DNA of 64,000 bases, taken from assembly GCA_963576475.1 (NCBI GenBank), contig OY754970.1:28037091-28101090 (forward strand), given 5' to 3'. This document shows positions 34,277-45,309 of this stretch, piece after piece. The stretch is from Molanna angustata (taxonomy: Eukaryota > Arthropoda > Insecta > Trichoptera > Molannidae). Both the position numbers and the translations under genes were made by a program. A model generated the notes under the pieces. It made no database searches. It was given only the letters and a program-made list of their open reading frames with translations, and was not told where the DNA came from. The first letter of the stretch is position 1. Each line of letters starts with the position of its first letter.

Positions 34277-34895
34277 TTGGATTTAAACTTTTTTCTTATT
34301 CTTCTTCTTCTTCGTGTATTTGGTCGTTTTACCTATGAAGGGGAAGTATCCTGGGAAAAGAAGGTCCGACTGTCCCTCCATCTCTTCACAGGTCTTCCAG
34401 GACGGGTTCTGCATATAAACTTTTTTCTTCTTTTTCTTCAACGTGTACTTGGTCATCTTACCTATGAAGATGAACTATCCTGGGAGATGAAGGTCCAATT
34501 TTCCTTCCATCTCTTCGCAGGTTTCTGGATTTAAACTTTTTTCTTCTTCTTCATCGTCTATTTGGTCATTTTACCTTTGAAGGTGGACTAACCTGGGAGA
34601 AGAATGTCCAATTTTCCTTCCATCTCTTCGCAGGTATCTGGATTTAAACTTATTTCTTCTTCTTCTTCTTCATCGTGTATTTTTGGTCATTTTACCTATG
34701 AAGTTGGAGAATCCTGGGAGAAGAAGGTCCAACTGTCCTTCCATCTCTTCGCAGGTATCTGGGTTTAAACTTTTTTCTTCTTCTTCGTGTATTTAGTCAT
34801 TTTACCTATTAAGTAGAGCATCCTGGGAAAAGAATGTTCTTTCATCTCTTCGCGGTTCTTCCAGGATGGTTTCTGGATTTAAACTTTTCTTAACC
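34277..34895 (+). repeat. tandem array A, ~115-125-bp units
   Basis: Five full units and part of a sixth, each beginning GGATTTAAACTTTTTTCTTC and containing GGTCATTTTACCTATGAAG and CCTTCCATCTCTTCGCAGGT. Copies differ by 5-20 percent by eye. Confidence 0.9.
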
Positions 34896-34897
34896 GA

Positions 34898-35063
34898 CTG
34901 ATGGGACGGGATGTAATGAAGGGAAGGGATGCACTAAAGGGCCTGAAGGGACGGGAGGTATAAAACTGCCTGAAGGGACGGAAGGTAGTGAAGGGTCTGA
35001 TGGGAAGGGACGTAATGAGGGATTAAAGGGACGGGAGGTACTGAAGGGCCTGAAGCGGCGGGT
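34898..35063 (+). repeat. tandem array B, ~30-bp purine-rich minisatellite
   Basis: Variant repeats of CCTGAAGGGACGGGAGGTA with TGAAGGG phrases, about five units. Strong G/A strand bias. Confidence 0.85.
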
Positions 35064-35560
35064 CCTGGAGTCTAATTCTGTTTCTTCTTAATTTTATGTA
35101 GACCTTTAGGGAATTTTTTATACAAACTATTTCCTATTGTCTAATTCATCTTCTTCTTCTTTTATGTATACATTTGGGTCATTTTTTTATAAAAATTATT
35201 TCCTTTAGTCTAATTATTATTCTTCTTCATTTAAGTACGTAGACTTTTGGGAGAGTTTTAATACAAACTATTTCCAATAGTCTTATTCATTTTCTTTTAT
35301 GTAGACCTTTTGGTCAATATTTATACAAACTATTTCCAATAGTCTAAATATTCTTCTTCTTCTTTTTTGTAGACCTTTGGGTGAGCTTTTATACAATCTA
35401 TTTCCAATAGTCTAATTCTTCTATTAGGTATATGTATTTTTACTTATTTTATGTAGACCATTGGAATAGTTTTTTATACAAACTATTTCTTATAGTCTTA
35501 TACTTATTTTTCTCTTTTTTATTTAGTCTTTTGGGTTAGTTTTAAGTCTAATAGTCTATT
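35064..35560 (+). repeat. tandem array C, ~75-85-bp units
   Basis: About six units of TATGTAGACCTTTGGGTCA…TATACAAACTATTTCCAAT…AGTCTAATTCTTCTTCTTC. Confidence 0.88.
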
Positions 35561-35569
35561 GTGCAGAAA

Positions 35570-36330
35570 TATTATTAACGATATGCACACTTGATGAAAA
35601 TACATATGAAATGAATGGGATATGGGATGTGACGATATAACCTGCACTAGAATCTTTTCAATACTTTTGTTTAATTAAATTTAAACCATTTATATCATCC
35701 TATTTTGAATAATTTTCAACACCTAATATTTAAAGAATGGGGGTTGTGGCCATTACTGAACTCTTCACAACATTTATATTCAAAATAAAAACTATTTACT
35801 ATAGTTCAAGTCTTCTTCTTCTTCGTTAATGAAGACTTTCAGTCAAATTGAGCAAAAATATAATGCACACTTGATGAAAAAATATAAAAACGAATGGGAT
35901 GTGACCAATACTAGATCTTTTCAGTACCTACGTTTGTTTAATCAAATTTTAACCACATCCCAACATCCAAAATTACTAAATTTTCAATAGGTACACATTA
36001 TAATTTGTTTTCGATGATAATATTTAAAAATGGGGGTTGTGGCCAAACCAATCTCTTTACAACGTTGATAAACAGTCATATTTAAAACCATTACGCATAG
36101 TCCATGCGAGCAGAAATTGTATAAATATTATACTTCATTCACACTTTATAGCAATATATAAAAAAGAATGGGTTGTGGCCATCACTTGAACATTTTACAA
36201 TACTTAAACTCAATCAAATTTCAAACCACTTTTCATAGTCTGATATTGCAAAATAATTGGGTGACAATATTATAAAAACGATTGCTTTTTCTTTCACAAT
36301 TTTACATTCTTGGCCAACGGCGGGACATAA
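35570..36330 (+). repeat. longer-period degenerate repeats
   Basis: About three spaced copies of ATGCACACTTGATGAAAA, GAATGGGATGTGACCA and GGGGGTTGTGGCC phrases at irregular 150-270-bp spacing. Confidence 0.65.
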
Positions 36331-36417
36331 AAGCTAGTATTATATAAAATGTTGGGATTCCTAGTGAGAGTATGCAAACCATTTACTCAAGTGAAAACAT
36401 TTAGACTTCTGTATTAC

Positions 36418-37090
36418 GGCGCAGACGTCGGGTCAGACATTCTGTGTTGACAACTAGACGTCATATCTGACAGGTGATGATTGCGTCGGATGCCCCCGGT
36501 GTTAGCCCGCGGAACCTTCGGACGCCAACACGAGGACCGATGCGTCGGGATATAAGCCTAGGTTGCGGCTCTAAGGGCCCAGGCAGTAAAGGCGGGGGTG
36601 GGCGGCCGACGCTGTTGTGCCCTCGTCATTCTATACTTAGAGAAGAGCAGGACGGACGCCTCTAGTCTCGCTCGGCAGTTACTCGTCAACTGTGGCGAAT
36701 GTCGTTGTGTGGTTCGGGCACACCGCCGGCGCAGACGTCGGGTCAGACATCCTGTGTTGACAACGAGACGTCAAATCTGACAGGTGATGATTGCGTCGGA
36801 TGCCCCCGGTGTTAGCCCGCGGAACCTTCGGACGCCAACACGAGGACCGAGGGGTCGGGGTACAAGCCCCTCCGACTTGAAACGGAGTGTACTTAGCGGC
36901 CGATTTCAGGACCAATCGGAGGCCCTGACGTGTGTGGTTGGATTCTCGGGGGCAGTGGTTGAACCCGATGGATGGTGGATATTTTGTGTTTGTCCGATGT
37001 TGCGGCTGCGTCCGGTGGTGAACAGGGCCAATGAGCTCTATAGCGTCGCCGGCGTGGAAGTGGATCGCGATCCCCCTCGATTCTGTATTA
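36418..37090. repeat. GC-rich island with 310-bp-period duplication
   Basis: Copies at 36418-36559 and 36728-36869 share about 135-140 bp, starting GGCGCAGACGTCGGGTCAGA, with few differences. Composition contrasts sharply with the AT-rich surroundings and CpGs are abundant. Each copy opens with the short frame MIASDAPGVSPRNLRTPTRG, but the frames diverge after it. Possibilities are a LINE 5' UTR with repeated promoter units or a host CpG island. It abuts a LINE tail at 37095, but the junction does not prove common origin. Confidence 0.8.
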
Positions 37091-37094
37091 CACA

Positions 37095-37420
37095 ATTGTG
37101 AGAAGTCAATTGAAACATGTGTCAGTCATCTATAATCCACAATATAATATTTATATTAACAGTATAGAACGAATTCAACAGATATTTTTGAAACACATGA
37201 AGTACAAATTTGGTAATATCTACAAACACGAATTTGACTTTACAGTCAAGACGAAGGATCTCAAACTGAATCTACCTTTATGACATAATAAACTCCAATA
37301 TTACAGACCATCTGAAAATCATTAACTTCAACATACTAAACAGATGAACAAGGCACACTTCAGCATTCTTTTTAGACAAAGAAAAAATACACTAACACCG
37401 CTCAGAATTTGCCATTGAAC
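37095..37420 (+). pseudogene. Jockey-like RT thumb fragment
   Basis: VRSQLKHVSVIYNPQYNIYI, RIQQIFLKHMKYKFG and VKTKDLKLNLPL match the conserved region after the RT palm in Jockey/CR1-type LINEs (VRSxLEYASxxWxPQ). A stop follows LNLPL and the remainder is shifted. RT core is absent. Confidence 0.72.
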
Positions 37421-37520
37421 CGATGCATTGCCACATAATATAATAATTTGGAAAGGATCGGGTCCGTGGACATATTCTGTATGTCCAGGACCCTTTTCAG
37501 GAGCCACATTAAACAGGAAA
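37420..37520 (+). repeat. repeat with conserved long hairpin, partner at 62205-62300
   Basis: The near-palindrome at 37460-37493 (GGGTCCGTGGACATA … TATGTCCAGGACCC) followed by TTTTCAGGA recurs on the minus strand at 62216-62249. Confidence 0.6.
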
Positions 37521-37708
37521 AATTCATTGTTTTGTTACCAGCAGTGAGTACATGTGACATGAAATCAAAGGAGGGCTGATTTATATACAATAATTTATGT
37601 TATTCTTATTTATTATATAACTGAATTTTTATTTATATAATGTTGCCCAATTTTTCAAAATATATTGATAAAAAAATCACCTTTGTACGTTCGTCAATAA
37701 CAAACTAC

Positions 37709-37805
37709 ATTAATAGGTACAAATATTTTAGTGATAATTACTGTATTTTAATAAAAATATATTAATAGGTACAAATATTTTAGTGATAATTACTGTATTT
37801 TAATA
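37709..37805. repeat. perfect 45-bp direct duplication
   Basis: 37709-37753 and 37761-37805 are identical (ATTAATAGGTACAAATATTT…). Recent slippage or duplication. Confidence 0.9.
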
Positions 37806-37809
37806 TAAC

Positions 37810-38495
37810 CGTTTCGAAACAAACTATTAACGTATGTTGATACGAAAACAAACGTTTACTAATTTACTTGTACGTTTTTATTATTCAGTTTTTTTTAATT
37901 AAGAATTTAAGTATTCAATGTTGAGTATAGTTGAGTGTATGAGGAAAGGAAACATATCAAGATTCATGTCGGCAAGCGAAATGAAATCCCGTGTACTGTA
38001 AGGTGTAATGTTTAGGCTTAATTTGATCGCGGCCCCTTGACTTAATGTTTATTAGTATCCATTCTGCATCCGCTACTGAGACACATACCATTCACTTGCT
38101 GTGGTTCTACTATACATAACTACTGTGTGACACAACAAATATGCACTATTTACATTGTTTTTTTTTATAATTTAAACTGTAAATAAAACGTAAGAATGAT
38201 TATCAAACGTATTGTATGCATATGGCAAGCATAGTAAAACGTTATTTGTCAGAAACATATTAATTTCATTTATCAACAAACATAATTACATTTTTTGTTA
38301 GTAAATCCACAGTAGTAATTTGTTGACTACATTATATATGTAGTTGCAGGAAATGTTTCCATTACATTTTGATGAAATCTATTAATATTATCAATGTAAT
38401 GTTTCCAATACAATTCAGTGAAATGGTTTCTACACAAATCGATCAATTGTAGAGTAAAAAATATGTATAGTATTCAAATCGCATATATAAGCTAA
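37810..38495. other. AT-rich spacer
   Basis: No gene recognised. Confidence 0.4.
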
Positions 38496-38504
38496 CCTAC
38501 TTTA

Positions 38505-38712
38505 TTTTATTTATTTTATTACTAACAGGTACCTACTATGTCAAATATTAATTAAACACGCACCCAATAACAAGTTGCCACGTTCTAGAGATTAACGATA
38601 TTAATCGTCTCACAGATGCAGACTGAAAACACAGTTAAAAACTGTGTCTCCACAGGGAATCGAACCCGGGACCTTTGTATCAGCAGTCAGATACCTAACC
38701 AACTGAGCCACG
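38505..38712 (-). mobile_element. tRNA-SINE family 1, complete
   Basis: Target duplication CCTACTTTA at 38496-38504 and 38713-38721. Head with box B (GGTTCGATTCC complement, one change) and box A at 38650-38710; body as in the 17881 copy; tail (AAAT)n. Confidence 0.92.
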
Positions 38713-38724
38713 CCTACTTTAGGA

Positions 38725-40350
38725 GCTTTCCTGAATGTTATGAATAATACCTATACATAATATTTATACAATGATTAATAAATATTTATGTATGATTCAA
38801 CTTCAAAAAGAGAATTATCTCGTGTTTTGAAGTGAGTCACATTTCACAAAATATACACACTTTCAAAAACTATATAAATCTTAACCTAGGTATCGTATTA
38901 AGTATCTTATATGCTTATTGCTTTTAATATTTTTCAATTATATCTTAATGATTGTATGTAAATGGAATATTTTTCTATGGTTGCATAAAATATATACGCA
39001 AACATTTTTTTTCCGATTTTTTCCGCGAAAGTTTTGGACAAATTTTATACGTCAATGGAAACGAAACGCGAATATATATATTTTATGTAAGATCCGGAAA
39101 AAACATAGGAAAAAAGTTTACTGCTAAGTTTACTAAGAGAACCTGAATATCATAACTTTAGAGTTGAAAATAGGACAATATATATAACTGTTTATTTAAT
39201 TGATAGACGAAAGTTGACATGTGCAAGGGGATCATTATTCTTTTTTGGGTGAATTTTTTTTCAATGAATTTCCACTTGAAATACGTTGAATTCAAAACCA
39301 TCGGAAGATGATGACGACTGTGAAAAAATAAAGCTTTTTGAGATAAAAATAAATATGTTCGTATATTTTCTTATGATTTGAATAAAAAAAAATGTAAATA
39401 ATTAAAATTGGAACCCGTTTCATCTCTATAGAGATATCAAATACGTCAAATAATGTATTTATTTATCCTTTACCCGGATAAGATAGCTATTTAAGAACAT
39501 TTTTTTTGGTATTTCGGGTGTTCAATTTTTTCGCTCCACCCGTTTTTCAAGGATGCCACTTATGGCATATAGGCACAGCAGAGTGGTTGGAGGTTGGAAG
39601 AGATTGTAGGGGTTATGTGGAAGGAATGTGGTGTGTTTAAAGTCGGAGGAAACACAGCTGACGAATATGCAAATAGCCCACCATCTCTCTGGCTCTCCAA
39701 AGGGAGAACCCATACCCCATCACCCCTTCCATCTTCCTCTCCTATGTCTTCCTTCCTTCCTAGACGGCTCGGCAACGCGCTACCACCCTTTTATTTCCTA
39801 TTTTGCCCCTAAACTTCTTAACATTACTTACCGAGGAAATCCGTTCGTGGTGAGGAGCGTTTTATTAATCATTGGCTTAAAAAATACACCATCTCGCGGA
39901 ATACACTACATTGCATACATATTATATGCAAATTTTATATCTTACCTAGGTACCTACGTTTAACATTAACGCGAATGTGTTATTTTAATTTCAAGAAAAT
40001 CTACTGTAACGTCAAAGAATTAACATAATTTATCGAAATATGAAATGAACTTCTACTATTACGAAAACTATTAGAAAACTAGATTTAAAGTTTATTTTTA
40101 TTAATTTATATCTCCTTTTTTCAATATTTTAATATTATTTAATCCTAGACATGTACCTACTTATATATATAATTGGTTTCATTAAAAGTCCTAGGAAATA
40201 TTTTCACTTAGTCTTATTTAAAAACCATACAAAATTAACCTATTTAACTTATTAAACTTTTCACTTATGTAATATACATAAGTGTTTTTTTTATGTAATA
40301 TACACAATAATTTGAATAAAATCATATTGATGTATTTTCTCCGCTAAGTT
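38725..40350. other. AT-rich spacer
   Basis: No gene. A pyrimidine-rich stretch at 39650-39810 gives open frames on both strands but no recognisable protein. Confidence 0.4.
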
Positions 40351-40359
40351 TTGTAACAC

Positions 40360-40485
40360 GGATGCTTCCATAGACACTTCGATTAACAGAATAGTAAATT
40401 CAACACTTCCAGACTTTTTCAAAAATGCAGACTTAGACATATTTTTTGACTCATTCAAAAACAAACTTGTATCATTGTGACATTA
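40360..40485 (+). pseudogene. weak LINE C-terminal remnant
   Basis: Reads TDASIDTSINRIVNSTLPDF then FDSFKNKLVSL, resembling the end of Jockey/CR1-type proteins. Too short to be sure. Confidence 0.25.
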
Positions 40486-40489
40486 CTAC

Positions 40490-41430
40490 AACAAACAACA
40501 ACTTGTTATTATTTTCTAACCATCCTCTGCTTCCCTCATTCAGTTCAGTATTTATTTTTTCTCGCTTGTGTGTAAATAATAGACAATATTTCGTTTTTGA
40601 ATTAGTCCTGTAAATAACACGTTCTTAAAAAAAGTTTTTGTTTTTATTCAATTTGCACAAAATTCCTAGTCGATGGCGCGTTTTGGTAGCGTCTCACCGC
40701 GTCTTCACGAAATGATGTATGCTTATCCCGAACCACCCTGTCTTTATATCAAGAAAAATCTTCACACAAGTTGAGCTCACGTCTGCCCTGGTATTTATAA
40801 TAATCCCTATGAGTATTGTTACCTCTGGCTCTTAGAATCGACGCTTCCAGAACTTCCTCACACTTGCAAAAATCTGAACCGATCTCAAAATGCAATTGTT
40901 ATAACTTGTTACACTGAAAAATAAATTGTTAATAGTTACAAATTTCACGTTAAAATTTACCGAACTAAAGTGACTACAAAACATTTCCTTTATTTTCATA
41001 GTGACACTATACAACTTTGTAAATATTCAATTTTTAATACCAATTATGAGCGCTTTCTATTGAATACAGTAACACAAGACCTCTAGTTCAAATATCTACC
41101 ACCAATTAGCATTATTGTGCTTTGTATTTATTCAAATTAAATAAAAAAAAATCCGATACTTTAATCCCTGATTGTGAAAAATATATATTTTTTGTTTTTT
41201 GTTTACCAAATGTTTTTGTGCACACAGCCAAATAGTACAGTCATAAATAGATAAACCTTTAATATATTCGTCCTTTTCCTCATGACTGAGGATAGCGGCT
41301 GTAGTCCATCGCCTTTAATACTGTTAACAAAATACAAGAATAAAATGTATACGTACCTATATTTAACAGAAAATCAACTGATACCTATGCATGTATATTT
41401 AAGTATATATTTATATATATTTGTTTTAGG
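40490..41430. other. AT-rich spacer
   Basis: The phrase CCAAATAGTACAGTCATAAA near 41227 recurs at about 47212, and CACTGAAAAATAAATT near 40912 recurs at 47129. A low-copy repeat pair. Confidence 0.4.
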
Positions 41431-41439
41431 TCTCCGAGT

Positions 41440-41695
41440 ATTAAAATTATCTGTCAATCTCAAATATACATCGTATCATATATGCGAAAGTATCCGCCAT
41501 TTCTAAAATATTTAGACCTGACGCGTTAGTCAAACCTTGAAAAACCACTTGACCCGTACTTACTTGACATCTACTAAATAAAAGTCTACGAAAGATAATC
41601 ACAGTTTATAAGTTAACTTTTTTGATAATCACGCTCTAGTATCAGGTACTAAAGATAGTTAACGTTTATAAGTAATACCTTTATAATTTCGGATA
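41440..41695 (+). repeat. dispersed repeat, partner at 49325-49560
   Basis: Shares CTCAAATATACATCG, TGACGCGTTAGTCAA, AATCACGCTCTA and GTTAACGTTTATAA blocks in the same order. Unclassified. Confidence 0.6.
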
Positions 41696-41699
41696 GGTT

Positions 41700-42225
41700 C
41701 AGCTTAGACATAGTTTCGTTTCATCACTCGTATGTCGTATTAGCATGCGTGCGCGATGAATCTAAACGTATTACCACACGATGCGAAACTGATTTAAACT
41801 TTCCCTTGACGAATCGAAAAAGAAACAAAAGGTTTGGATTATGCCACAAGAACCGCCTTCGTCACCTACCTATCCTATACGGTAATGAAATTTAAATTTA
41901 TTTTCTCATTATAAGAGGGTTCACAGAGAACGTGAGTGTGGTGTGTGCCTGAGTGGGAATCAATCTGCTCTCAGGGGATGTTTTCGATTTCCAAGCAAAA
42001 ATATGGATTCTGGAACAATTCCCTCTTACTTGGTTTAACATAATTTATCACACACGCACCGTTCGTGCATTGAATCTATTTTTATCATTATTATTTTTAA
42101 ATAAAACTAATAAATATACACTAGAAATATAAAAGTATCCAAAGTACGCCAGCAGCGCTATATACACATTCTGTCACTATTGTACAATATTTCCTCGAAT
42201 CCAAACCTGCCACAGTAGGTGCCTC
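41700..42225. other. spacer
   Basis: No gene recognised. Confidence 0.35.
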
Positions 42226-42229
42226 AAAA

Positions 42230-42400
42230 ACAAATTAACTTGTTTATACAATCATCCACTTCCACTCCGATCTGCTGAACGTACAAAGCTATCCATTCCT
42301 ATCCATAATACAGAATTTCTCAGCTCTTCTTTCGAAGTAAAATCAGCAAGATTATTGAATAGCCTTAGTCCTCGTGTATCGGACCAATGTATACACAAAT
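42230..42400 (+). pseudogene. Jockey-like LINE protein end
   Basis: Reads LPLRSAERTKLSIPIHNTEF then LSSSFEVKSARLLNSLSPRV, the usual terminal motif of Jockey/CR1-type polymerases. Confidence 0.55.
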
Positions 42401-42439
42401 AATGAAAGAATAATATATAGGTATTTTTAAGAGTACGAA

Positions 42440-42650
42440 TGAGCGTCCAAAAAGTACCTTGGAACCTAACCCGTCACCTTGATGTTCACCACCCATTCTG
42501 AATGCAGTGCCTTTTTTGGTGAAACGAGACTTGTATGTGGAAACATGCATGCAGACTTGTATGTGCTTCCTTTTATTAAAGTTCTGCAAACCCGCCACTT
42601 GTCGGTGGTTCACCCATATTGTGGAATTAGCCATGATTGAATGTATGTAT
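42440..42650 (+). repeat. (ATGA/ATGT)n-tailed dispersed repeat
   Basis: GTTCACCACCCATTCTGAAT, GTGAAACGAGACTTGTATG and a GCCATGATTGAATGTATG end are shared with 54445-54562; the end also resembles 21960-22125. Confidence 0.55.
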
Positions 42651-42659
42651 ACTTTTTTG

Positions 42660-44785
42660 CAAAAGAATTGGAATTGGAGTACCTACATAATATTTTCTTC
42701 GTAGCTTCATTCCGCGACGAACATATGTTTTTTTACAACGATAAACATTAATGTAGTTAATCGTATCATCAAATTAACTTTTTGTCATTGATCAGAATTA
42801 TTTAATTCAATTTTTATAGTCGTGTGTTTTCAACATGTAGGTATATATTTCAAAATTTATTTCTGTTTTACTATGTTAAATTTCGTTGTGTATTTTTTTC
42901 TGAAAGCAAAAATGTGTACAACATTGTCTCTGCGTCAATTCAAAGCATTTTCAAATGAACCTCCCATCACATACGTGCATGTATTATTTGAATCATCGAC
43001 TCATGTATTTGTTTTGAATCCATTTGTATCCAAAATAAAGTCACTCAGACATTATGCCCCCGTGCGGTGGAAAGTTCGCCGACTTACTTAGCATATGTGA
43101 CATTTGCTTCAATTTAAATTTTAAAATCTCTCTCCCGAAGCTCGCTGTGAAAAAGCACACTTCGCCACGATTTTCCGAAAGATGTATAAATGAATTTCAA
43201 TTATAACTGAAAGATAACAGATGCTCATTTTTCAAGTGAACAAGGATTAAGTTGTGATTTAAATTCGTAAAGTAATTGAAATATTATTTATATTCGTGAT
43301 ATATTTTTAACAATTTTCAACTGAATTGCTTCACTGCGTCAGAATTAAATAGCGTAATTTTTTTTTTCTTTAACATATTGGCAATCTTATCTCCATGTTC
43401 CGCGTGTTCACTTTAATTAGTAAATCCTTTGGAGATTGCTTGTGTAAACTATTTATCATGTATCCATTTGAGACTGCTGATTAACAAAACTAAAAATTAT
43501 TGACAAAAGTTCTTTTTTTATGTTCAAATCCAAGTGAACCATGTTTGTTTCAAAACGAAATCTATATATCTGGAAATTCCAAAGGACTTTAGACAACCAA
43601 TGACATCCACAAGAAGCTCAAAAAGACACATATAGGTCCGAATCGAATAATTTGTTTCAAAAATTCTAAAATTTCTTGGTCAATCAGAAATCCAGTAAAG
43701 GTTACACACACGATTCCAAACATCCACAAGTGAATATAACAGTTTTATGAATAAATTAATCTTTTCTAGTTAGGAAAATAATATAAAACAAATTTATTAA
43801 ATAATCAGTGAAACTAAAAGAAGTGTTTTATTTTACGTCACGAATGAGTTTAACCAAGAATAGTTCTTCAATTAACAAATACATGTTTTTTTTAATAGAT
43901 ATAGTATTTTTTTTCTTTTAATAAAGTAATGAAAACTTTCGTATTGAATTAACTGCAGTAAAAACATTTATTTTTCTAATTGATTTTATCCCGCATTCAT
44001 TTGGTATGCAAACGAATCCGAACGAAATTCACAAGCACAGAGTCCTTCAAAGAACTAAACCTTTTGTAATATCAATTCATCCGCTTGTAAATTAAAAAAT
44101 ATCGAAGCCCTCTCCCCCCCTCTCGACAGGATCCTCCCCGCAATCACGGCAAAGCCCATAAATTAAGAGAGAAAAAAAATTAAAGAAATCTCCCGGCTGC
44201 AGGCGCGCTCTAAACCCTGCGGGATATTTCTTTCTTTGCCGATTAAAACTTCATTATATCACTTGAGCTGATACCACCCCATATTCTTGGGGATTCCCCC
44301 AGGTCTGCGGCCACTAGTGACACCCCGAAAAAAATAAAGAATTTTGTCGGTTTTTTTAAGTAAAAATTTGGCTTGAAAAAGCTGCGAGGGCCTGAGTACC
44401 TATATACTTCCATCTTATACCTGAGGGGGGCCGAGGTGAGAGAGAACAAGGTAAACAGATGCGTCTACCGGAATAACTTCTTAAAATATCACCATCTGTG
44501 ATTCCGACTTAATTCCGTTTCTTCCTTCCTTCCTTTACTTCCAACGGTTTGGTTTCCTTCCACCACTAGTTGTTGGGTAATATATTACGATTCTTGCATG
44601 TGGTATTCCACACTTTTAATTTTGTTTTATTAAAATTTCCTCTCCTAAAAAAAAACGTTTTAATATATTCAGATTGGTATTCCATAAACAATACATAATC
44701 CCTTACATCACAAAATATTACCTTCATGGTTTTTTTCATTTTTAATCGAATATCTTATTTACACGATAAAAGGTTAGAAAAACCT
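42660..44785. other. AT-rich spacer
   Basis: No coding exon, RNA gene or clear repeat seen. Short C- or T-rich patches at 44105-44300 are unassigned. Confidence 0.4.
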
Positions 44786-44789
44786 TTTT

Positions 44790-44995
44790 TTAATAATTGC
44801 TTCTCGGGCAACTAACACGTACTATGTCAAATATTGATACAAAACGCACCCAATATCAAGTTGCCACATTCTGGAGACTTACGAAATTAATCATTTCACA
44901 GATCCAGACTGAAAACACAATTAAAAACTGTGTGCGCACCGGGAATCGAACCCGGGACCCTTGGATCAACAGTTAGATATCTAACTAAGTAAACC
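44790..44995 (-). mobile_element. tRNA-SINE family 1
   Basis: GCTTCTCGGGCAACTAACAC, CACCCAATATCAAGTTGCC and AACCCGGGACCCTTGGATCA in order, i.e. tail to head on the minus strand. Box A is partly decayed. Target duplication not found. Confidence 0.85.
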
Positions 44996-45085
44996 TAGAG
45001 GGCCTACGAAAGATTTGTGATTGAAATAATATGTGATTCATGTGGTTTTTAACAAATATCAATAAAAATTAACGGGACTACTAAT

Positions 45086-45295
45086 GCACTTTTAATTTTG
45101 TTTACACTGACAGCGTTTACTATGTAGAATTCCATTTTTAAAATAAATTAAACACTTGTTTTTCTTTCTACATTTATTTTTACTCTCCAGAACGACCGTT
45201 TCGCCTGGTGAAGGCCTTTTCAACCAGTTGAAAAGGCCTTCACCAGGCGAAACGGTCGTTCTGGAGAGTAAAAATAAATGTAGAAAGAAAAACAA
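45086..45295 (-). mobile_element. palindromic repeat with hammerhead-like motif
   Basis: Bounded by the 12-base direct repeat GGGACTACTAAT (45074-45085 and 45296-45307). Inside are perfect inverted arms of 70 bp (45155-45224 and 45227-45296; the last base overlaps the duplication) with a 2-base spacer. The left flank reads, on the minus strand, GGAATTCTACATAGTAAACG, the same downstream unit as at 30196 and 23800. The motif lies at the centre (45224-45264, plus). A 5'-inverted retroelement end fits; Penelope-like assignment is inference. Confidence 0.75.
45224..45264 (+). ncRNA. hammerhead-like self-cleaving RNA candidate
   Basis: Helix I CCAG (45224-45227) pairs with CTGG (45261-45264). TTGAAAA occupies the CUGAUGA core position. 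Helix II GCCT/AGGC has loop TCACC. GAAA follows directly, then a two-pair helix III AC/GT with loop GGTC and a GTT cleavage-type triplet. Against it: core C3 and G8 are U and A (a pair-preserving double change), and one extra G precedes helix II. Activity is uncertain. Confidence 0.35.
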
Positions 45296-45309
45296 GGGAC
45301 TACTAATTA

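Larger units (their letters stand above)
34213..36337 (+). mobile_element. possible non-autonomous Helitron carrying three tandem arrays
   Basis: The block starts with TC after an A and ends CTAG before a T, the Helitron pattern (A|TC…CTAG|T). A short TTGGCCAA palindrome lies about 15 bases before the end. No Rep/helicase is present. The interior is almost wholly tandem repeats. The end rule is short and could be chance, so the class is tentative; the repeat block itself is certain. Confidence 0.45.

Noticed and set aside
34277..35560. CRISPR-like array
   Set aside because: Units are contiguous tandem repeats of variable sequence without unique spacers, in a eukaryotic context.
36679..37101. 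Overlapping frames of 105 and 138 codons in the GC-rich island
   Set aside because: Long open frames are expected from the scarcity of AT-rich stop codons; neither shows a known domain and they overlap on opposite strands.
39560..39963. Overlapping frames on both strands
   Set aside because: Pyrimidine-rich low-complexity stretch; no conserved motif.
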